From NCBI GenBank assembly GCA_948146395.1, contig OX411544.1, positions 59,387,642-59,451,641 of the forward strand: a DNA stretch of 64,000 nucleotides, read 5' to 3'. The position numbers and the translations under genes are program-made. Under the pieces are notes generated by a model. The model ran no database searches. It was not told the DNA's origin and worked only from the letters and a program-made list of their open reading frames with translations. Below, piece after piece: positions 9,601 to 21,499 of this stretch (its first letter is position 1; every line of letters begins with the position of its first letter). The DNA is from Fragum whitleyi (lineage: Eukaryota > Mollusca > Bivalvia > Cardiida > Cardiidae).

Positions 9601-10284
9601 GTCACACTACGAGGACCAAGCCCTACGATCAGGATGACAAAACGTTCACGAACGTTTAAGAAATTGTATTCCTTAACGTCCTCCATTTTATTCCAAAGCG
9701 GAGACTTTATGAGAAACTTTTTTTTTCTTGAGTGTAGGGACAAGTTGGTCTACGCAGTATTGTCAGACTAGAGGCGAAAAATCCGACCGCTTCCATTTTT
9801 ATTTATTTTTTTTTTTTTAAAAATAAAGAATGGTCATTCTATCTTTTCATATTATTTTCGAAATTCAGCCTTCGATCAGCATTCTGAATGATCAGCAGAA
9901 CGATTTTACCAATGTTCATTCCAGGGACTTAATTCCACATAATTTCTCATCGTGTCTTAGAACTCAATAGATATAATATCGTCGGTGTTCTGCTTAAACC
10001 TCGTAACTGCAAACTGCTTCTAATTATAGTTACATGACGTATTCTATTCATATCTTAATAATGAGAACAGTGAGACGTATTTTTTTCTTCATTTCGAAAA
10101 AGTGACCTCCTCCGAATTTACAGATACAAGATGATTTATTTTTATTAGATTCTGGGTCTTTGTTAAATGTTGACATATCTTCGAGTTGTGCCAGTTATTG
10201 AAAAGCAATTTCTGGCTAGTTCCTTCTAACTCGAAGACTCGTAATCAAGGAATGCATCATGCTTTGCCCTGCTTTTATTTTGTT
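9601..10284. other. Unassigned intergenic DNA
   Basis: AT-rich, with short homopolymer tracts (T and A runs near 9720 and 9800-9820). No convincing exon, RNA gene or recognisable repeat boundary was seen. Confidence 0.5.
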
Positions 10285-10512
10285 TTAACCCTTTGCTGTT
10301 TAATCCCTGCTTTTACGTGCCTGTGATTTTATGAACGAGAAAACATTGTGAAAAAAGAAGAAATTGCTTCTGTCAAGCAATTTCTTCTTTTGCCACACTA
10401 TTTTCTACCCTACAAAATGGTTATTTTTCGAATTAAATCCTCTTTAAATTTTCGTCTACAAAACCTTTGAATTTGGACAGGTCCAAAATTTTGTAAAACA
10501 GGAAAGGGTTAA
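10285..10512 (+). mobile_element. Family D MITE, copy 2, intact TTAA both ends
   Basis: TTAACCCTTTGCTGTTTAAT at the left, GGAAAGGGTTAA at the right, and the central GCTTCTGTCAAGC hairpin. Confidence 0.85.
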
Positions 10513-11020
10513 ATAATTTGATTATTATTTTGGACATGCCATCCTGCGTAGCTCAAATTTTTCACACAAAAAATAAGAAAAAAGAAGACATTGTAGTTCA
10601 AGATCAGACTGCACAGATATGCAGTCTGATCTTAAACTGCACTGTCTGCATAAGAAAGTACATTCAAGGAATATGTCGTGAATATGAGAGAGCGTTAACA
10701 CTTCTGCGGGTTTGTAAAAAAAATGAATGATTCAAAGATGAAAAGGGTCGAAATGTAAACGTAAATAAATAGCCGAAAAAATACGGCAACATATGAAAAT
10801 CACATGAGGTGATATTATGACGCATTGTTTAGATAATACCTGAGCTCGGCTGGGGACCGGGCTCGATACCTATATGCAAATGAGTTAGTCATGGTACCTA
10901 GTCATTGCCAATATGGTCCTAATATGGCCTTGTCCTTAAATAAAAACGACCTAAGTTGTTTTGATCTCGAATAATCTTCGGTTTCATCATGACGCTAACT
11001 AGATATTTTAAACTTTTTTT

Positions 11021-11120
11021 TTGATTTATTTATTTATTTATTTATTTATTTATTTTATTTATTTACTTATTCAATTTATTTATTTTTTTATTTTATTTAT
11101 TTATTTATTTATTTATCTAT

Positions 11121-11179
<59 letters not shown>

Positions 11180-11182
11180 TCC
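11021..11182 (+). repeat. (TTTA)n microsatellite
   Basis: About 160 bp of almost pure ATTT tetranucleotide with a few interruptions. The open frame through it is purely repeat-driven. Confidence 0.95.
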
Positions 11183-11269
11183 ATACATTTATCACTGTAT
11201 ACTGGAAGGAAACCAAGTAGTCAAAAACATGCTTTTAACCACGCTTGTATTTTGCTAAAGGAAGAAAAT

Positions 11270-11510
11270 GAGCCTGCGCGTGACATTTTCAACAATTTAA
11301 AATGTTCGTGAGGGGCGAACATTGAGCAGTGTTGACAGCCACATAGTGTAAGCATAGAGTTACATGATTGCCTTTCGATACTTTGAGACTTCATCTATAT
11401 ATTACACGCATATAGTTAAGACTCAGGTCAGGCTGTGCGGATGCATAGGCTGGTCAGAGTCTTTGCTTTGCGTAGTTTTGAAATTGTTGAAAATCTCACG
11501 TGCAGACTCA
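11270..11510. mobile_element. Family C MITE, copy 1
   Basis: Inverted ends GAGCCTGCGCGTGACATTTT and its degenerate complement ATCTCACGTGCAGACTC, flanked by AAAT on both sides. Internal GGTCAGGCTGTGCGGATGCA block shared with the copy at 59462. Confidence 0.78.
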
Positions 11511-11874
11511 AATGTAAAAAAACGTAACTAAATGTTTAGAGTTGTATTAACTAACAATAAAATACTTATGTCAAAATGATTTTCAAAATTACGGTTTACT
11601 TCTTTTTTATCACTATCTAAATATGTAGATTTCAAAATTCGGGTTTGTGTTGTAACAAATACGATATTACTAAATATCGTGTGATGTTTTCTGTGTCAAT
11701 CATTTAACAACTACATGTAGTAATTTTAAAACATCGTATCTACAACTTCATTAAATCTGTAGTTACGACGTTTTAAAACCGTCGAATATATGTAGTAATT
11801 TTAAATACATTGATGACGCATCTATGAACCTTTTTTTAAAAAAAAAATGAACGAGATACGCAAATGACATGTAC

Positions 11875-12097
11875 TTAACCCTTTCCCGTTTTACAAAATT
11901 TTGGACCTGTCCAAATTCAAAGGTTTTGCAGACGAAAATTAAAAGTGGATTTAATTTGAAAATAAGCATTCATTATGGTAGAAAATAGTGTGGAAAAAGA
12001 AGAAATTGCTTGTCAGGAGCAATTTCTTCTTTTTTCACTATGTTTTCTCTATCATAAAATCACAGGCACGTCAAAAGCAGGGATTAAACAGCAAATT
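11875..12097 (-). mobile_element. Family D MITE, copy 3
   Basis: Minus orientation: TTAACCCTTTCCCGTTTTAC at the left, GCAGGGATTAAACAGCAAA at the right. Flanked by a repeated CATGTACTTAA (before 11879 and again at ~12100-12110), longer than a TTAA target alone. Confidence 0.78.
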
Positions 12098-12858
12098 ACA
12101 TGTACTTAATCGGTAATAGCGGCGTTTTACGAGAGTGCGTATTTGCATGTCTACGATTACAATAATATACCTTTTCATAGCACGGGTGACTATGATTTGT
12201 GGCCAGAAGTATCGGAACTACAGCTGAGGAAGGAATTAGTCCGGACAACATGAATTGTGGGTACCGACCAAATTAACAGATCGACGATATAGTGTATCTT
12301 CCCTGAATATAAGCAGTGGCGGATCCACAGGTTCGGGGGGTTCGAACGAACCCCTTCTGTATCCAAATAAATTCATTGTAGAAGACAAATTCAATTAAAT
12401 CTTTGCAACTAAAGAAATAAACCACTTTTATGGGATTGCAGGAACTCTACAAATTCTACAAATAAAATATCTAATGTACCAATTTTGAGCAATTAGTCCC
12501 AAAGTACGCATAAACCCATCTATATTATTTATGAAGTTTCAACTACTTAGGCCAGGGGGTTCTTGAGATATGATGTGGGACGGACGGACGGCTGGACGGA
12601 AGGACGGATGGAAGGGCGCGTACATAAGCCGGCGACTATATGCTCTCCGCCGGCGACTATATGCTCTCCCGAATTTTTTTCGGGAAGCATAAAAATCATA
12701 GAAAAGTTTGATAAATTTCAATGAAATGTTGATCGTTTTGAATGATTTCCAATTGTTTTTAACGATTTAGGGGCGTTTTTTGAGCGATTTGAGAGAGTGT
12801 TTGGAATGAATGAATGGATGGAACGCAGAGTTACCGATTTAGTTTTGTTTTGATCGAG

Positions 12859-13015
12859 ATGGGTGTCAATTTCATGATGTTAGCAACTGTACTACGACCG
12901 TTTTTTCCTGGAACAAGATTACACCAAATTATAGCTAAAAAAGGATTCGCCATATGTCCGTCAAATCTTAGGACGTGGATAGAAATTATCCAAAGCGAGA
13001 TTTACCCGATACATG
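12859..13015 (+). CDS. Possible orphan exon, unknown product
   Basis: An open frame starting MGVNFMMLATVLRPFFPGTR and continuing LHQIIAKKGFAICPSNLRTWIEIIQSEIYPIH runs straight into a strong donor (ATACAT|GTAAGTTTG). The peptide looks non-random but matches no family I recognise. No partner exon in frame was found nearby. It may be the remains of a gene fragment or chance. Confidence 0.2.
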
Positions 13016-13269
13016 TAAGTTTGACAGTTTCATCAGTTTTCTAGATGTTTTTAAAAACTGAAGAGATCATTTGTTGATTTTGTGAAGGTATGAAGCTAAG
13101 AGCCTTTTCACATTGTATGAATTCGCGAAGCAGATTCATACATGAGTTTGGTAAGACTTTTAGTTTCATGCCTCTATAAAATCAACAAATATCATTTTTC
13201 ATACCTTATATCTAATATCATTGAGCAAAAAGGTATAGATTTACAGGATTGCTATGTGAGGAAGCTGTC

Positions 13270-13362
13270 CCTTTATTATCGTTATTATTATTATTATTAT
13301 TGTTATTATTATTATTATTATTAATATTATTATTATTATTATTAATATTATTATTATTATTT
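13270..13362 (+). repeat. (TTA)n microsatellite
   Basis: Roughly 90 bp of ATT trinucleotides with occasional G or AATA interruptions. Confidence 0.95.
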
Positions 13363-13753
13363 TCGTTTTGATAAGATATAAGCCAATGTTTCAGTCAGTA
13401 AGAATGCGCAACTACCGATAGACAAAACTAAAGACTTAAATCTAATTATTCTTCAATGAAGACAACGTTGAACGTGTGCAGGGCAATGGTTCCAATGTTT
13501 TTTTACCAACTTGAATGTTCTTTTCAACCTGACACACGAATTTGTAATGAGTCAGACGTCGTCATCATTTATCGCCACGCGTTCACTAACTCACACCTCA
13601 TATTGGTAGGGTCATCTGGAGTTATCAAGCAATTTTGTGATTCATCTTGTATAGATAAATGATCATAAATCGTTGTTCAAGTGTTTTATATTGGTTTTAA
13701 ATCTAGTATCCCTTTTATTTGATTATTAGGGATGGTTTTACAAAGTTTTAATC

Positions 13754-13885
13754 AATCCCGCGTTCAGATAGAAACGTTGCAAACTGTTTGCGAGTTATAC
13801 CCCGCTTTGCATATCATTATAGATATGCAAAGCGGGGTATCCTTCGCAAACAGTTTGCACCGTTTTGTCATCCTGAACACATGGC
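13754..13885. mobile_element. Family G palindromic MITE, copy 1
   Basis: Inverted arms around a GCATATC...GATATGC centre: GCAAACTGTTTGCGAGTTAT and ATACCCCGCTTTGCATAT on the left, complements on the right ending TTTTGTCATCCTGAAC. Confidence 0.85.
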
Positions 13886-14080
13886 ATGATCCATGATAAC
13901 AAAACGCTTTCGAGTTCCAGAATCTTTAAACGTGCTATGATGCTTGTAAACGAAAATTCAATTCAAGATAACTCTATCAATTTTCGTGCATTCTGATTGG
14001 CTGTAAATAGTTTCATTTCTTTAAAAAACAATTTCGAGAACGTAGGTAGTTTTTCAGCTTTCAGACAAAGAAGTTAAGTA

Positions 14081-14346
14081 TATGTGACCCGTCACGCGAA
14101 AAAGGACCACCTGGGAACTTTTGAAAATGAATATTTGAAAAAGAGATTTGGTCCAGCATAGGTCAACCAGAGGTCGCATTTCAAAAATTCTTTCACATGA
14201 TGGTAGACTATTCATTCTAGATTAAGAAAATTAGCCAAGTGTGAAAAGTATCGACCCTTGTCAGTCTGCGCAATCCGCGCAGTCTGACAAGGTTCGACAC
14301 TTTACGCACTTCCCAGATGGTCCTTTTTCGCGTGACGGGTCACATA
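14081..14346. mobile_element. Family F MITE, copy 1
   Basis: TIRs TATGTGACCCGTCACGCGAA and the complement CGCGTGACGGGTCACATA. An inner palindrome (CAGTCTGCGCAATCCGCGCA then GTCTG) is present. A TA target is likely. Confidence 0.88.
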
Positions 14347-14716
14347 TATCCAGAATAGACTGTGCTTTTTGGAAAGCATTTCTTGAATAATAGGAAAATT
14401 GATTGGTTGAATTTGACTTAGATTTCTTTTCTATTTTTTTATCTTTGATATTTGTGACGCGTCACATGCGAATAGGAACAATTGAGAAGCTACATAAATT
14501 ATCTAAAGTAGAAAAGATATTTGATCTACAAAAGGGTAGTAAGAGGGATTCCACAGACAAAATTTAACAGTAACTTGTTCATGTGGCTTTTTGGACCTTT
14601 TAATCCTCTTTTAATTTACACTTTACCGACTTAGAAATAAAACTTCCCAGTTTAGCAAATGTACAGCCATTTGTTTCTCGTGTGTGTGTGTGGGGGGGGG
14701 GGGGGTACGTCGGAGA

Positions 14717-14852
14717 TCTGCCCTGCGTTCAGGACGACAAAACGGTGCAAATAGTTTGCGAATTATACCCCTCTTTGCACGCAAGTGCAGGTGCAAAGCG
14801 GAATATAATTGGCAAACTGTTCTCACCTGGTTGTCATCCCGAATGCAGGACT
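14717..14852. mobile_element. Family G palindromic MITE, copy 2
   Basis: CCCTGCGTTCAGGACGACAA arm and imperfect complement ending TGTCATCCCGAATGCAGG. Preceded by a TG/poly-G tract at ~14,683-14,705. Confidence 0.8.
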
Positions 14853-15741
14853 GGTTGAGGTATAGGGGTGCAACCTCATTCTTTTAATATGTATAAAATT
14901 CCCTAGTTTGCGATTAAAATGTTGTAGTTACAGCTTGGACATTTTGTCCGCCCATTTTTCATATTCATAGAAAGAATTTTCAAATTTTTCAACTTTGTAA
15001 CTATAATTAAAATTATAATAAATTCGGTGAGCGGCAGGAGATTTAGATCCCCCGGATCGGCACACTTGTATCCGTGCACAAATATTGAACGAGCTTTTGC
15101 CATAGCGTCGTTATTGATAAAAACAGTTTAAACTTAGCTCAGGCTTTCAAATAATAAGCAGGGGTTGCTATCTATCAAGGTTACAATAAAGATATTTTTT
15201 ATCTGTAATTGTACGGATAAGAGCGGGGGAGGTTCACTGACTGTCACAAATGTGATTTAAATTGATAACGTGATAAGTGCATGTGATAAATTGATAAGTG
15301 TGATAAGAAAATGTGACATTCGTGATCAAATGATTACATTATTAGTAAATGTAAACAATTAACGTTTGGCCCAAGTAAAACAATGGAAATTGTATTTCAT
15401 TCGACCTTAACACCCGAAGTCGACAAGAAAGACGTGAACGTAAAACGGAGAGGTTGGAAATTGAAGAGAAAAAAAAAACACTATTCATTTTTGAAATACA
15501 ACCACCCATAGCCCCCCACCCCACCCCCTTTTTCAGAAACCACTCAAGATAACGACTTTGGAAACTATGTAAACTGACGAAATTGAATTTCTTCATTAAT
15601 TTTTTTTTGTAGATTCATCGACGTAAAATTGTCATCTGTTACTACTTTTATTTTGTACCAGTCTAAAGATGTGTTGTATGATAATGGGTTAACTGGTGCA
15701 AAAAAAATAACGGATCGCAGTTCATGCCATTTCAGAAGCCT

Positions 15742-16735
15742 TTTAGCTCACCTGAGCACAAAGTGCTCAATGTGAGCTCAATTGTTATCATCCAGTGACC
15801 GTGGACCGTCGTCCACAATTTCTTTAAAACATCATCTCCTCCTGAACCAGTGGACTTGGTGAAAATTGGCAGGAAAGTTCCTTTGATCAAGCTCTTCCAA
15901 AGATGTTCATGTAATTGAAATCCAACCCTTAACTCTGGTTGCGACGGCAACTAAAAAAAGAAATTATGAAAATCTGTAACGAATCTTCTTCTCTGAAACT
16001 AGAAGGCAGACGGATTTCATATTTGATATGTAGCATCATCTAGAAGACCTCTATCAACTTTGTTCATTTAATACCCCTCAGGTAATTTTGGGCTGCACGC
16101 GGATGCATTCCGATTTATAAAGAAAGAAAAAGCGAATATTTTCAAAAAAAAATTCTTCCGTGAACCAGAAGGCAGGAATCCTTCATCTTTGGCATTTAGC
16201 ATCATCTAGTGGACCTTTATCCAGCTGTTCATATCCAGACCCTGGGGACATATTTCGGCTCCACCGGCGCATCTCGTTTTACATAGAACTTGTGAAGATC
16301 GAAAATCTTCAAAATATACATCTCTGAAGCCTTCATATTTGGTTCGTAGCATTATCTAATGGCCCTCTTTCAAGTTTGTTCATATCATTTTCCAGGGGAC
16401 ATATTTGCGTTAAACCATAAAATCTTCTTCTCCGAAAGCAGAAGGTATAGTCCACCTAGAATTTGGTGTGTAGCTTCATTAGACAGACCTTTATGATGTT
16501 TGTTAATATCATGCTCCTTGGGTCATATATTTGGGCTATGCCCATGTGTCTCAAATTTTAAATAGAATCAAAGCATGAAATCTCCCGACAATAATCTTCT
16601 CTGAAAAATGTCAAGGACATTACAAAGATACACATTATCTCCAAAAAGACATCTGCCAAACTCATTCTGTTGTGATGTCCACATTGTCGAGGAGACCCAG
16701 TTGAGCGAAAGAGAATTACCATGGTCCTCTTGTTT
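15742..16735 (+). repeat. Family N long repeat (TTTTAGCTCACCTGAGC ... GGTCCTCTTGTT)
   Basis: Begins TTTTAGCTCACCTGAGCACA with a small stem (GAGCACAAAGTGCTC). Contains several degenerate ~165-bp units (TCTTCTCTGAA-AGAAGG...CATCTAG...CC). Ends ATTACCATGGTCCTCTTGTT. This start and end pair is typical of a repeat class seen widely in bivalve genomes. A shorter relative is at 34669-34990. Confidence 0.72.
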
Positions 16736-16771
16736 ACAATAACTATTTTGTCTTTTTAAATGAATTTATTC

Positions 16772-17009
16772 GTGACCCGTCATGCGAAAAGGGACCATCT
16801 GGCAATTCTGTAAAATGGATTTTCTAAAAAAAGAGATCGATTCTAGTACAGGTCAACCAGAGGTCGCATTTCAAAAATTCTTTCACGGGAAGGAAGATAA
16901 ATCATTCTAGATTCAGAAATTCAGTTCATCCCGAACAGTGTCGACCCCAGTCAGCCTGCACAGTTTGCGCAACCTGACTGGGATCGACACTGTACGCACT
17001 TCCCAGATG
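16772..17009. mobile_element. Family F MITE, copy 2
   Basis: Left TIR GTGACCCGTCATGCGAAAAG. The right TIR is missing; the sequence breaks off after ACGCACTTCCCAGATG, where a duplicated internal segment follows. Confidence 0.8.
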
Positions 17010-17025
17010 TCGTGGATTGATCGCA

Positions 17026-17190
17026 CGTGCAGGTCTACCAGAGGTCGCATTTCAAAAATTCTTTCACGGGAAAGGTAGATTGGTCATTCTAGATTCAGAA
17101 ATCCAGTTCATCCCGAAAAGTTTCGATCCTAGTCAGCCTGCGCAGTTAGCGCAGCCTGACTGGGGTCGACACTGTACGCACTTCCCAGAT
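17026..17190 (+). repeat. Tandem duplicate of the inner part of F copy 2
   Basis: CAGGTCTACCAGAGGTCGCA through CACTTCCCAGATG repeats ~16,850-17,009 almost exactly. A similar GTCG-GGATTGATCG joint follows each unit. Confidence 0.75.
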
Positions 17191-17236
17191 GTCGCGGATT
17201 GATCGAACGCACATTTACGAGAAATTGAAAGTAGTC

Positions 17237-17310
17237 GACCGGATAGCTCAGTTAGAAAAGTACCCGCCATGTATGCCAGAGGTCCCGGGTTCGAGCCCCG
17301 AATAAATTTT
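17237..17310 (+). mobile_element. tRNA-derived SINE head, partial
   Basis: CCGGATAGCTCAGTTAGAAAAG (A-box region) and GGTCCCGGGTTCGAGCCCCG (B box) are spaced as in a tRNA. The 3' acceptor strand is absent and AT-rich DNA follows, so this is a SINE remnant rather than a tRNA gene. Confidence 0.6.
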
Positions 17311-17726
17311 TCTCTCGTGTTGTGACAAACAAAGTTGTCGTCTTAAAAATACTCAAACTCAGAAAGAAAGTCTTAAAGATCCTAAAGGGTTTATCCTTAA
17401 TAAGCTAAATAAAAATAGCCATGAGTAGGTAATAAACTGTTGGGGGTACATTTGGAATCTCCAAAATACCCATAAGTCCATTGGAGATTTTCTAGAAGGA
17501 ATGTGGCGGGAAAATCAGTCATATGCAAATGAGTCTCGTTCCAGACAGAACGACCTTGGCCTTTATTTTTGCGGTTAGTTATTGGTAAAGATCCGATTTA
17601 TTTATAGGTAAAGTGTATATATGGATTTTTAATTGATTGTGGATTATTGAAAATTCCGCGTCATAAAATCATGAAAGTGAGATCCGTCATGCAAAAAGGG
17701 ACCTTCTCGAACTTCCGTTAAATTAA

Positions 17727-17987
17727 TGTGACCCGTCACGCGAAAAGGCACCATCTGGGTTATGCGTTAAGTGTCAATCTAGTCAGGCTGAGCGGTTTGC
17801 GTAGACTGACTAAGGTCGAAACTTTTCGTAATCTGCTTATTTTTTTTATCTAGAATGTTCAATTTACTTTCCAGTGAAAGAATTTTTAATATGCGACCTC
17901 TGGTTGACCAATGATGGACCTAATCTCCTTTTCACATAGTCATTTTACAGAATTCCCAGATGGTTCCTATTTGCGTGACGGGTCACA
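17727..17987. mobile_element. Family F MITE, copy 3 (inverted interior)
   Basis: TIRs GTGACCCGTCACGCGAAAAG and complement GCGTGACGGGTCAC. The internal CAGGCTGAGCGGTTTGCG block lies at the left instead of the right, so this copy is in the opposite orientation. Another degenerate relative spans ~18,000-18,175. Confidence 0.82.
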
Positions 17988-18431
17988 AATATTTCAAAAG
18001 GGAGGTGGTTCCGGTGGAAGTCCGGTGGCATTAAAAAAAATGTTCTACAAACGGGTAGAATGACCATTCTAGATCCATAAAATCAGCAAAGTATAAAAAA
18101 GTTTCGAGTTTAGTCAGCCTGCGCAGTCTGACTAGGATCGACACTTTATGCACTACCATGATGGTCCCTTTAGGCTTATCGTGTAAGAATTTACATGTTT
18201 GTATCGCAGATGGTGAAAAACTTCACAGTATATTCCAGGTTACGTTACTTCTATTGGTCCAGCATAAATAATGCACATGCACCCGTAAAATCCAAGTATC
18301 CATGACATCAATGTGTATGTGCTTGCATAATTATGTTCACGTTCAAAATAGGGATAAACACGCCTTCTTCGGGAAATGCGCGTTATCTTTAATACATGTA
18401 TATTAAGCGCGCATGACTTAAAGAGAAGTTT

Positions 18432-18681
18432 CGGACTATTAATCTAGAGGTCCCGGCTTCGATCCCCGACGGCGGCATTCATTCTTTCCGACTATTTGTC
18501 TCTCACCAATGGGTTGATAATCGTAGACCTTTGTGAGATAGCAGCTGGAGGCTAGGAAAGGATGTGGTGGTTGGATTGGTGAGAGAAATACCAGAAAGCC
18601 ATTGTTAGGTGCTCCAGCCGCCGCGATATTACTGAAAAAATGTTTGAAAGTGGCGTAAAACTCCATTCAATCAATCAATCT
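18432..18681 (+). mobile_element. Family E tRNA-SINE, 5'-truncated
   Basis: The end of a tRNA-like head (GGCTTCGATCCCCGACGGCGGC), the central TTTGTCTCTCACCAATGGGT domain, the GCCGCCGCGATATTACTGAA 3' domain and an (ATCA)n tail. Confidence 0.85.
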
Positions 18682-18721
18682 TAAAGAGAAGTTCTAACCA
18701 ATGTGCATGAACATTTTGATC

Positions 18722-18846
18722 AGCCCTGCGTTCAGGATCACCGAACGGTGCAAACAGTTTTCCAATTGTACCCCGCTTTGCACGTGCACAAGCGTGCAAA
18801 GCGGGATATCATTAGAAAACTGTTTGGTGATCGCGAACGCAGGGCT
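18722..18846. mobile_element. Family G palindromic MITE, copy 3
   Basis: AGCCCTGCGTTCAGGATCAC arm, GCACGTGCACAAGCGTGC centre, complement ending CGCGAACGCAGGGCT. Confidence 0.85.
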
Positions 18847-19803
18847 AGTCACACAGTCGGCGCAGCCTGCCCACGGTCGATTTCTGTTCAAGAAGCTCTT
18901 TTATTTCCATTCAACATCTGGAAATCATCTTTTCGTTTATGAGTTTTAAAATGAAGACAGGCATGTGTGGAATATGGTCTGGTTACAATATTGCGTGACG
19001 TTGGGTCGATAGACCATATCAAGCCATATATGGTCTCGGATAGGGACGGTGTGGAATCTTAAACACGTGACCAAAGTCAATGTAAGGATTTTACCATATT
19101 TGGTAATGTACCTGAGTTTGGCAGACAATATTTTGGCCCGGGGATAATACATGTAAATAAAGCGTAAATAACTTTAAAGACTCGTTTGGTAAGTTGTAAC
19201 GTAATATCGACTTGTCCGCGTTTTATTCGCTTCAAATGATAACGCGTTTTGTTCTAGTCACGGCGAAAGTCAAATGCCTTTCAAATAAACGCAAATCATT
19301 GCGAACTAAATCATGTAAATATGCATTCGTCAGTGTAATAATGCTCAAACTGTAGGTATGAGATTTATAACTTCTACGAAGCTACGATCCTTTTTTTCGA
19401 AAATGTATTTGAATTACGAAACATGTCAAGTCATGTCATAACGTGAACGCACTGTGCAGGCTAATCAGGGTACAAACTTTCAATCATGGTAAGTTTTCTA
19501 TATGAATGATCGCATCCAACTCAGTGTATTAACTTTTAACCTACCTTCTCGTTTATACCTGTGCTGTTACTCCCTTTTTTTTACAAATATGGCCAGTCAA
19601 GCTGAAAAGGACTTTTTGAAACAAGCGAAAAGCCTCGATCCCGGTCAGTATGCGCGTACTGCGCAGACTGACCGGAATAGACACGTTTCGTAAAAATCCG
19701 ATTTTCTGAATCTAAAAAGAGTATTCTACCTTCAATTATATTCATTTTCTAAAAAAAAAACCTTAATGGCATTTTCTCGGTCAACTTTTTTTTAAAGATA
19801 AAA

Positions 19804-20018
19804 TATGAACCGTCACGCGAAAAAGGACCATCTGGTTACTGCATGGAATAAATATGAGAGGCCAGTCAGAGGAAGTATTTCGAAAATCATTCATCGAGAA
19901 AGTAAATTGAACATTCAAGATCCGGAAAATGATTAAAGAGTAAATAATTCGATCCTAGTAGTCTGCGCAGTTACTTTATGCACGACCGAGATGGTCCTTT
20001 TTTGCGTGACGGTCACAT
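19804..20018. mobile_element. Family F MITE, copy 4
   Basis: GAACCGTCACGCGAAAAAGG and complement CCTTTTTTGCGTGACGGTCA. A more degenerate F-like segment precedes it at ~19,590-19,760. A 33-bp poly-T tract follows at ~20,041. Confidence 0.78.
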
Positions 20019-20041
20019 TGAGTAGTCCTTTTCGCTTCAAA

Positions 20042-20075
<34 letters not shown>

Positions 20076-20298
20076 GGAGTACCAAGATGTTCCGAGTCCT
20101 TATTACTTGAAGGAAAAATCAATGTATCTAATTCATTGTATGTCCCGCATCGTAGATTTTTAATAGGTAAGGCAGAATGACCATTCTGTATTCACAAAAT
20201 CTCCTAAAAGTGAGTTTCAATCTCCTGACGTATTTTTAATTATAAACGTAAGTTACTGTCAACTTTGACTTGACATTTGCCGCCGTCATAGCAAAGCT

Positions 20299-20374
20299 CG
20301 ATGGTTCAATGCGAAACGGCTATAACTGCCTATAGATATATAGGCAGTTACAACCGTTTAGCGCTGAGCCATCG
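20299..20374. mobile_element. Family A hairpin MITE, copy 3
   Basis: CGATGGTTCAATGCGAAACG left arm; CGTTTAGCGCTGAGCCATCG right arm. It is inserted into, or abutting, the tRNA head of the SINE that follows. Confidence 0.88.
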
Positions 20375-20621
20375 AGTTGGTAGCGCGTCGGGCTGTCAAT
20401 CATAAAGTTGCGGGTTCGATCCCCGACGGCGGCCTTTATTCTGTCATACCATTTGTCTTTATAATTGTTGACCTATTTGGGATAGCAGCTGCGGGCTAGG
20501 AGTGGACGTAATGATAGTGCTGGTGTGAGAAATACAAGGAATCAATCGTTAGGCGCTCCAGCCTCCTCGTTATGACTGCAGGGTTGTTTAAATCGTCGTC
20601 AAACCACATTTAAACAAACGA
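20375..20621 (+). mobile_element. Family E-like tRNA-SINE
   Basis: tRNA-like head GTTGGTAGCGCGTCGGGCTG and GTTCGATCCCCGACGGCGGC, diverged middle, and a variant tail (TTTAAACAAACGA). Confidence 0.78.
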
Positions 20622-20854
20622 AAAAATGACTTACCATTCACTTTACTACAATTTAAGTTGCGGTGGATTCGTTACATGTTATACCTGGAACACATGCAAT
20701 TGTTTCATATCCAAATGGTGTCAAATAGGTTATAATATAAGATAATTTCATAATCTCGTATAAGACTAAAACATGATTGTGAAACAATTGCCTGTGACAG
20801 ATCTCGTGACGTTGTTAGATTGGAGAGGTATGAAACTAAAATTTATGGTAGTGG

Positions 20855-20925
20855 ATCCGTAATAGTTCTGCAACAATTCGGAACTTGTTGTCTTTCGCAA
20901 TGTTAACCGAGGTTGCCTAATGAAA
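20855..20925. mobile_element. Family B MITE, half copy
   Basis: GTAATAGTTCTGCAACAATT ... CGCAATGTTAACCGAGGTTG; the second arm is missing. Confidence 0.6.
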
Positions 20926-21117
20926 GATTTTCAGTGTGTTGTGGAAGTTTTATTGAAGTCATGCAGGGGATAGCTTTTATGAAACTCAACTTGATGCCTA
21001 AGTCGACTCGGTAGTTCTAAGACTTCAAATTTCGGGGTTAACCGTTCAACTCTTATTTCTAAGGCCAGCCTTATACGATGTATCCGATATTTCGACCACC
21101 ATGCAGTTAGCAACGAT

Positions 21118-21256
21118 ATCAGCCCTGCGTTCAGGATGACAAAACGGTGCAAACCGTTTGCCAATTACACCCCGCTTTGCACGTTAACTCGCGTGCAAAG
21201 CGGTGTGTAATTGGCAAACGGTTTGCACCGTTTTGTCATCCTGAACGCAGGGCTGA
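21118..21256. mobile_element. Family G palindromic MITE, copy 4 (near-perfect)
   Basis: ATCAGCCCTGCGTTCAGGAT at the left and its exact complement at the right. The two ~65-bp arms pair almost completely, apart from a short centre (ACGTTAACTCGCGT). Confidence 0.92.
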
Positions 21257-21499
21257 TGTAGAATTTAGACAGGAAGAGGACTTTTGCGACAAATTTATTA
21301 ACTCAATAATTTATGAAATATCCGGGTTTTTTTAATAAAGATCTGTCAATAATTATTTTTGAAAATGCGCATCACTTCCAGGGCGTAGCCTGCTAAAATA
21401 AAGTGTAGGTAAAAAGATGCCAAAGGCTTCATCGGAGGATCAAAGTTTTGGTAAAAAATGGGGGAATGGGGTTAAAAGTAAATATCTGGTTGAGATTAT

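Noticed and set aside
11021..11311. 96-codon open frame
   Set aside because: Two thirds is translated (TTTA)n microsatellite.
13142..13324. Open frame ending in a run of tyrosines
   Set aside because: The C-terminal half is translated (TTA)n repeat.
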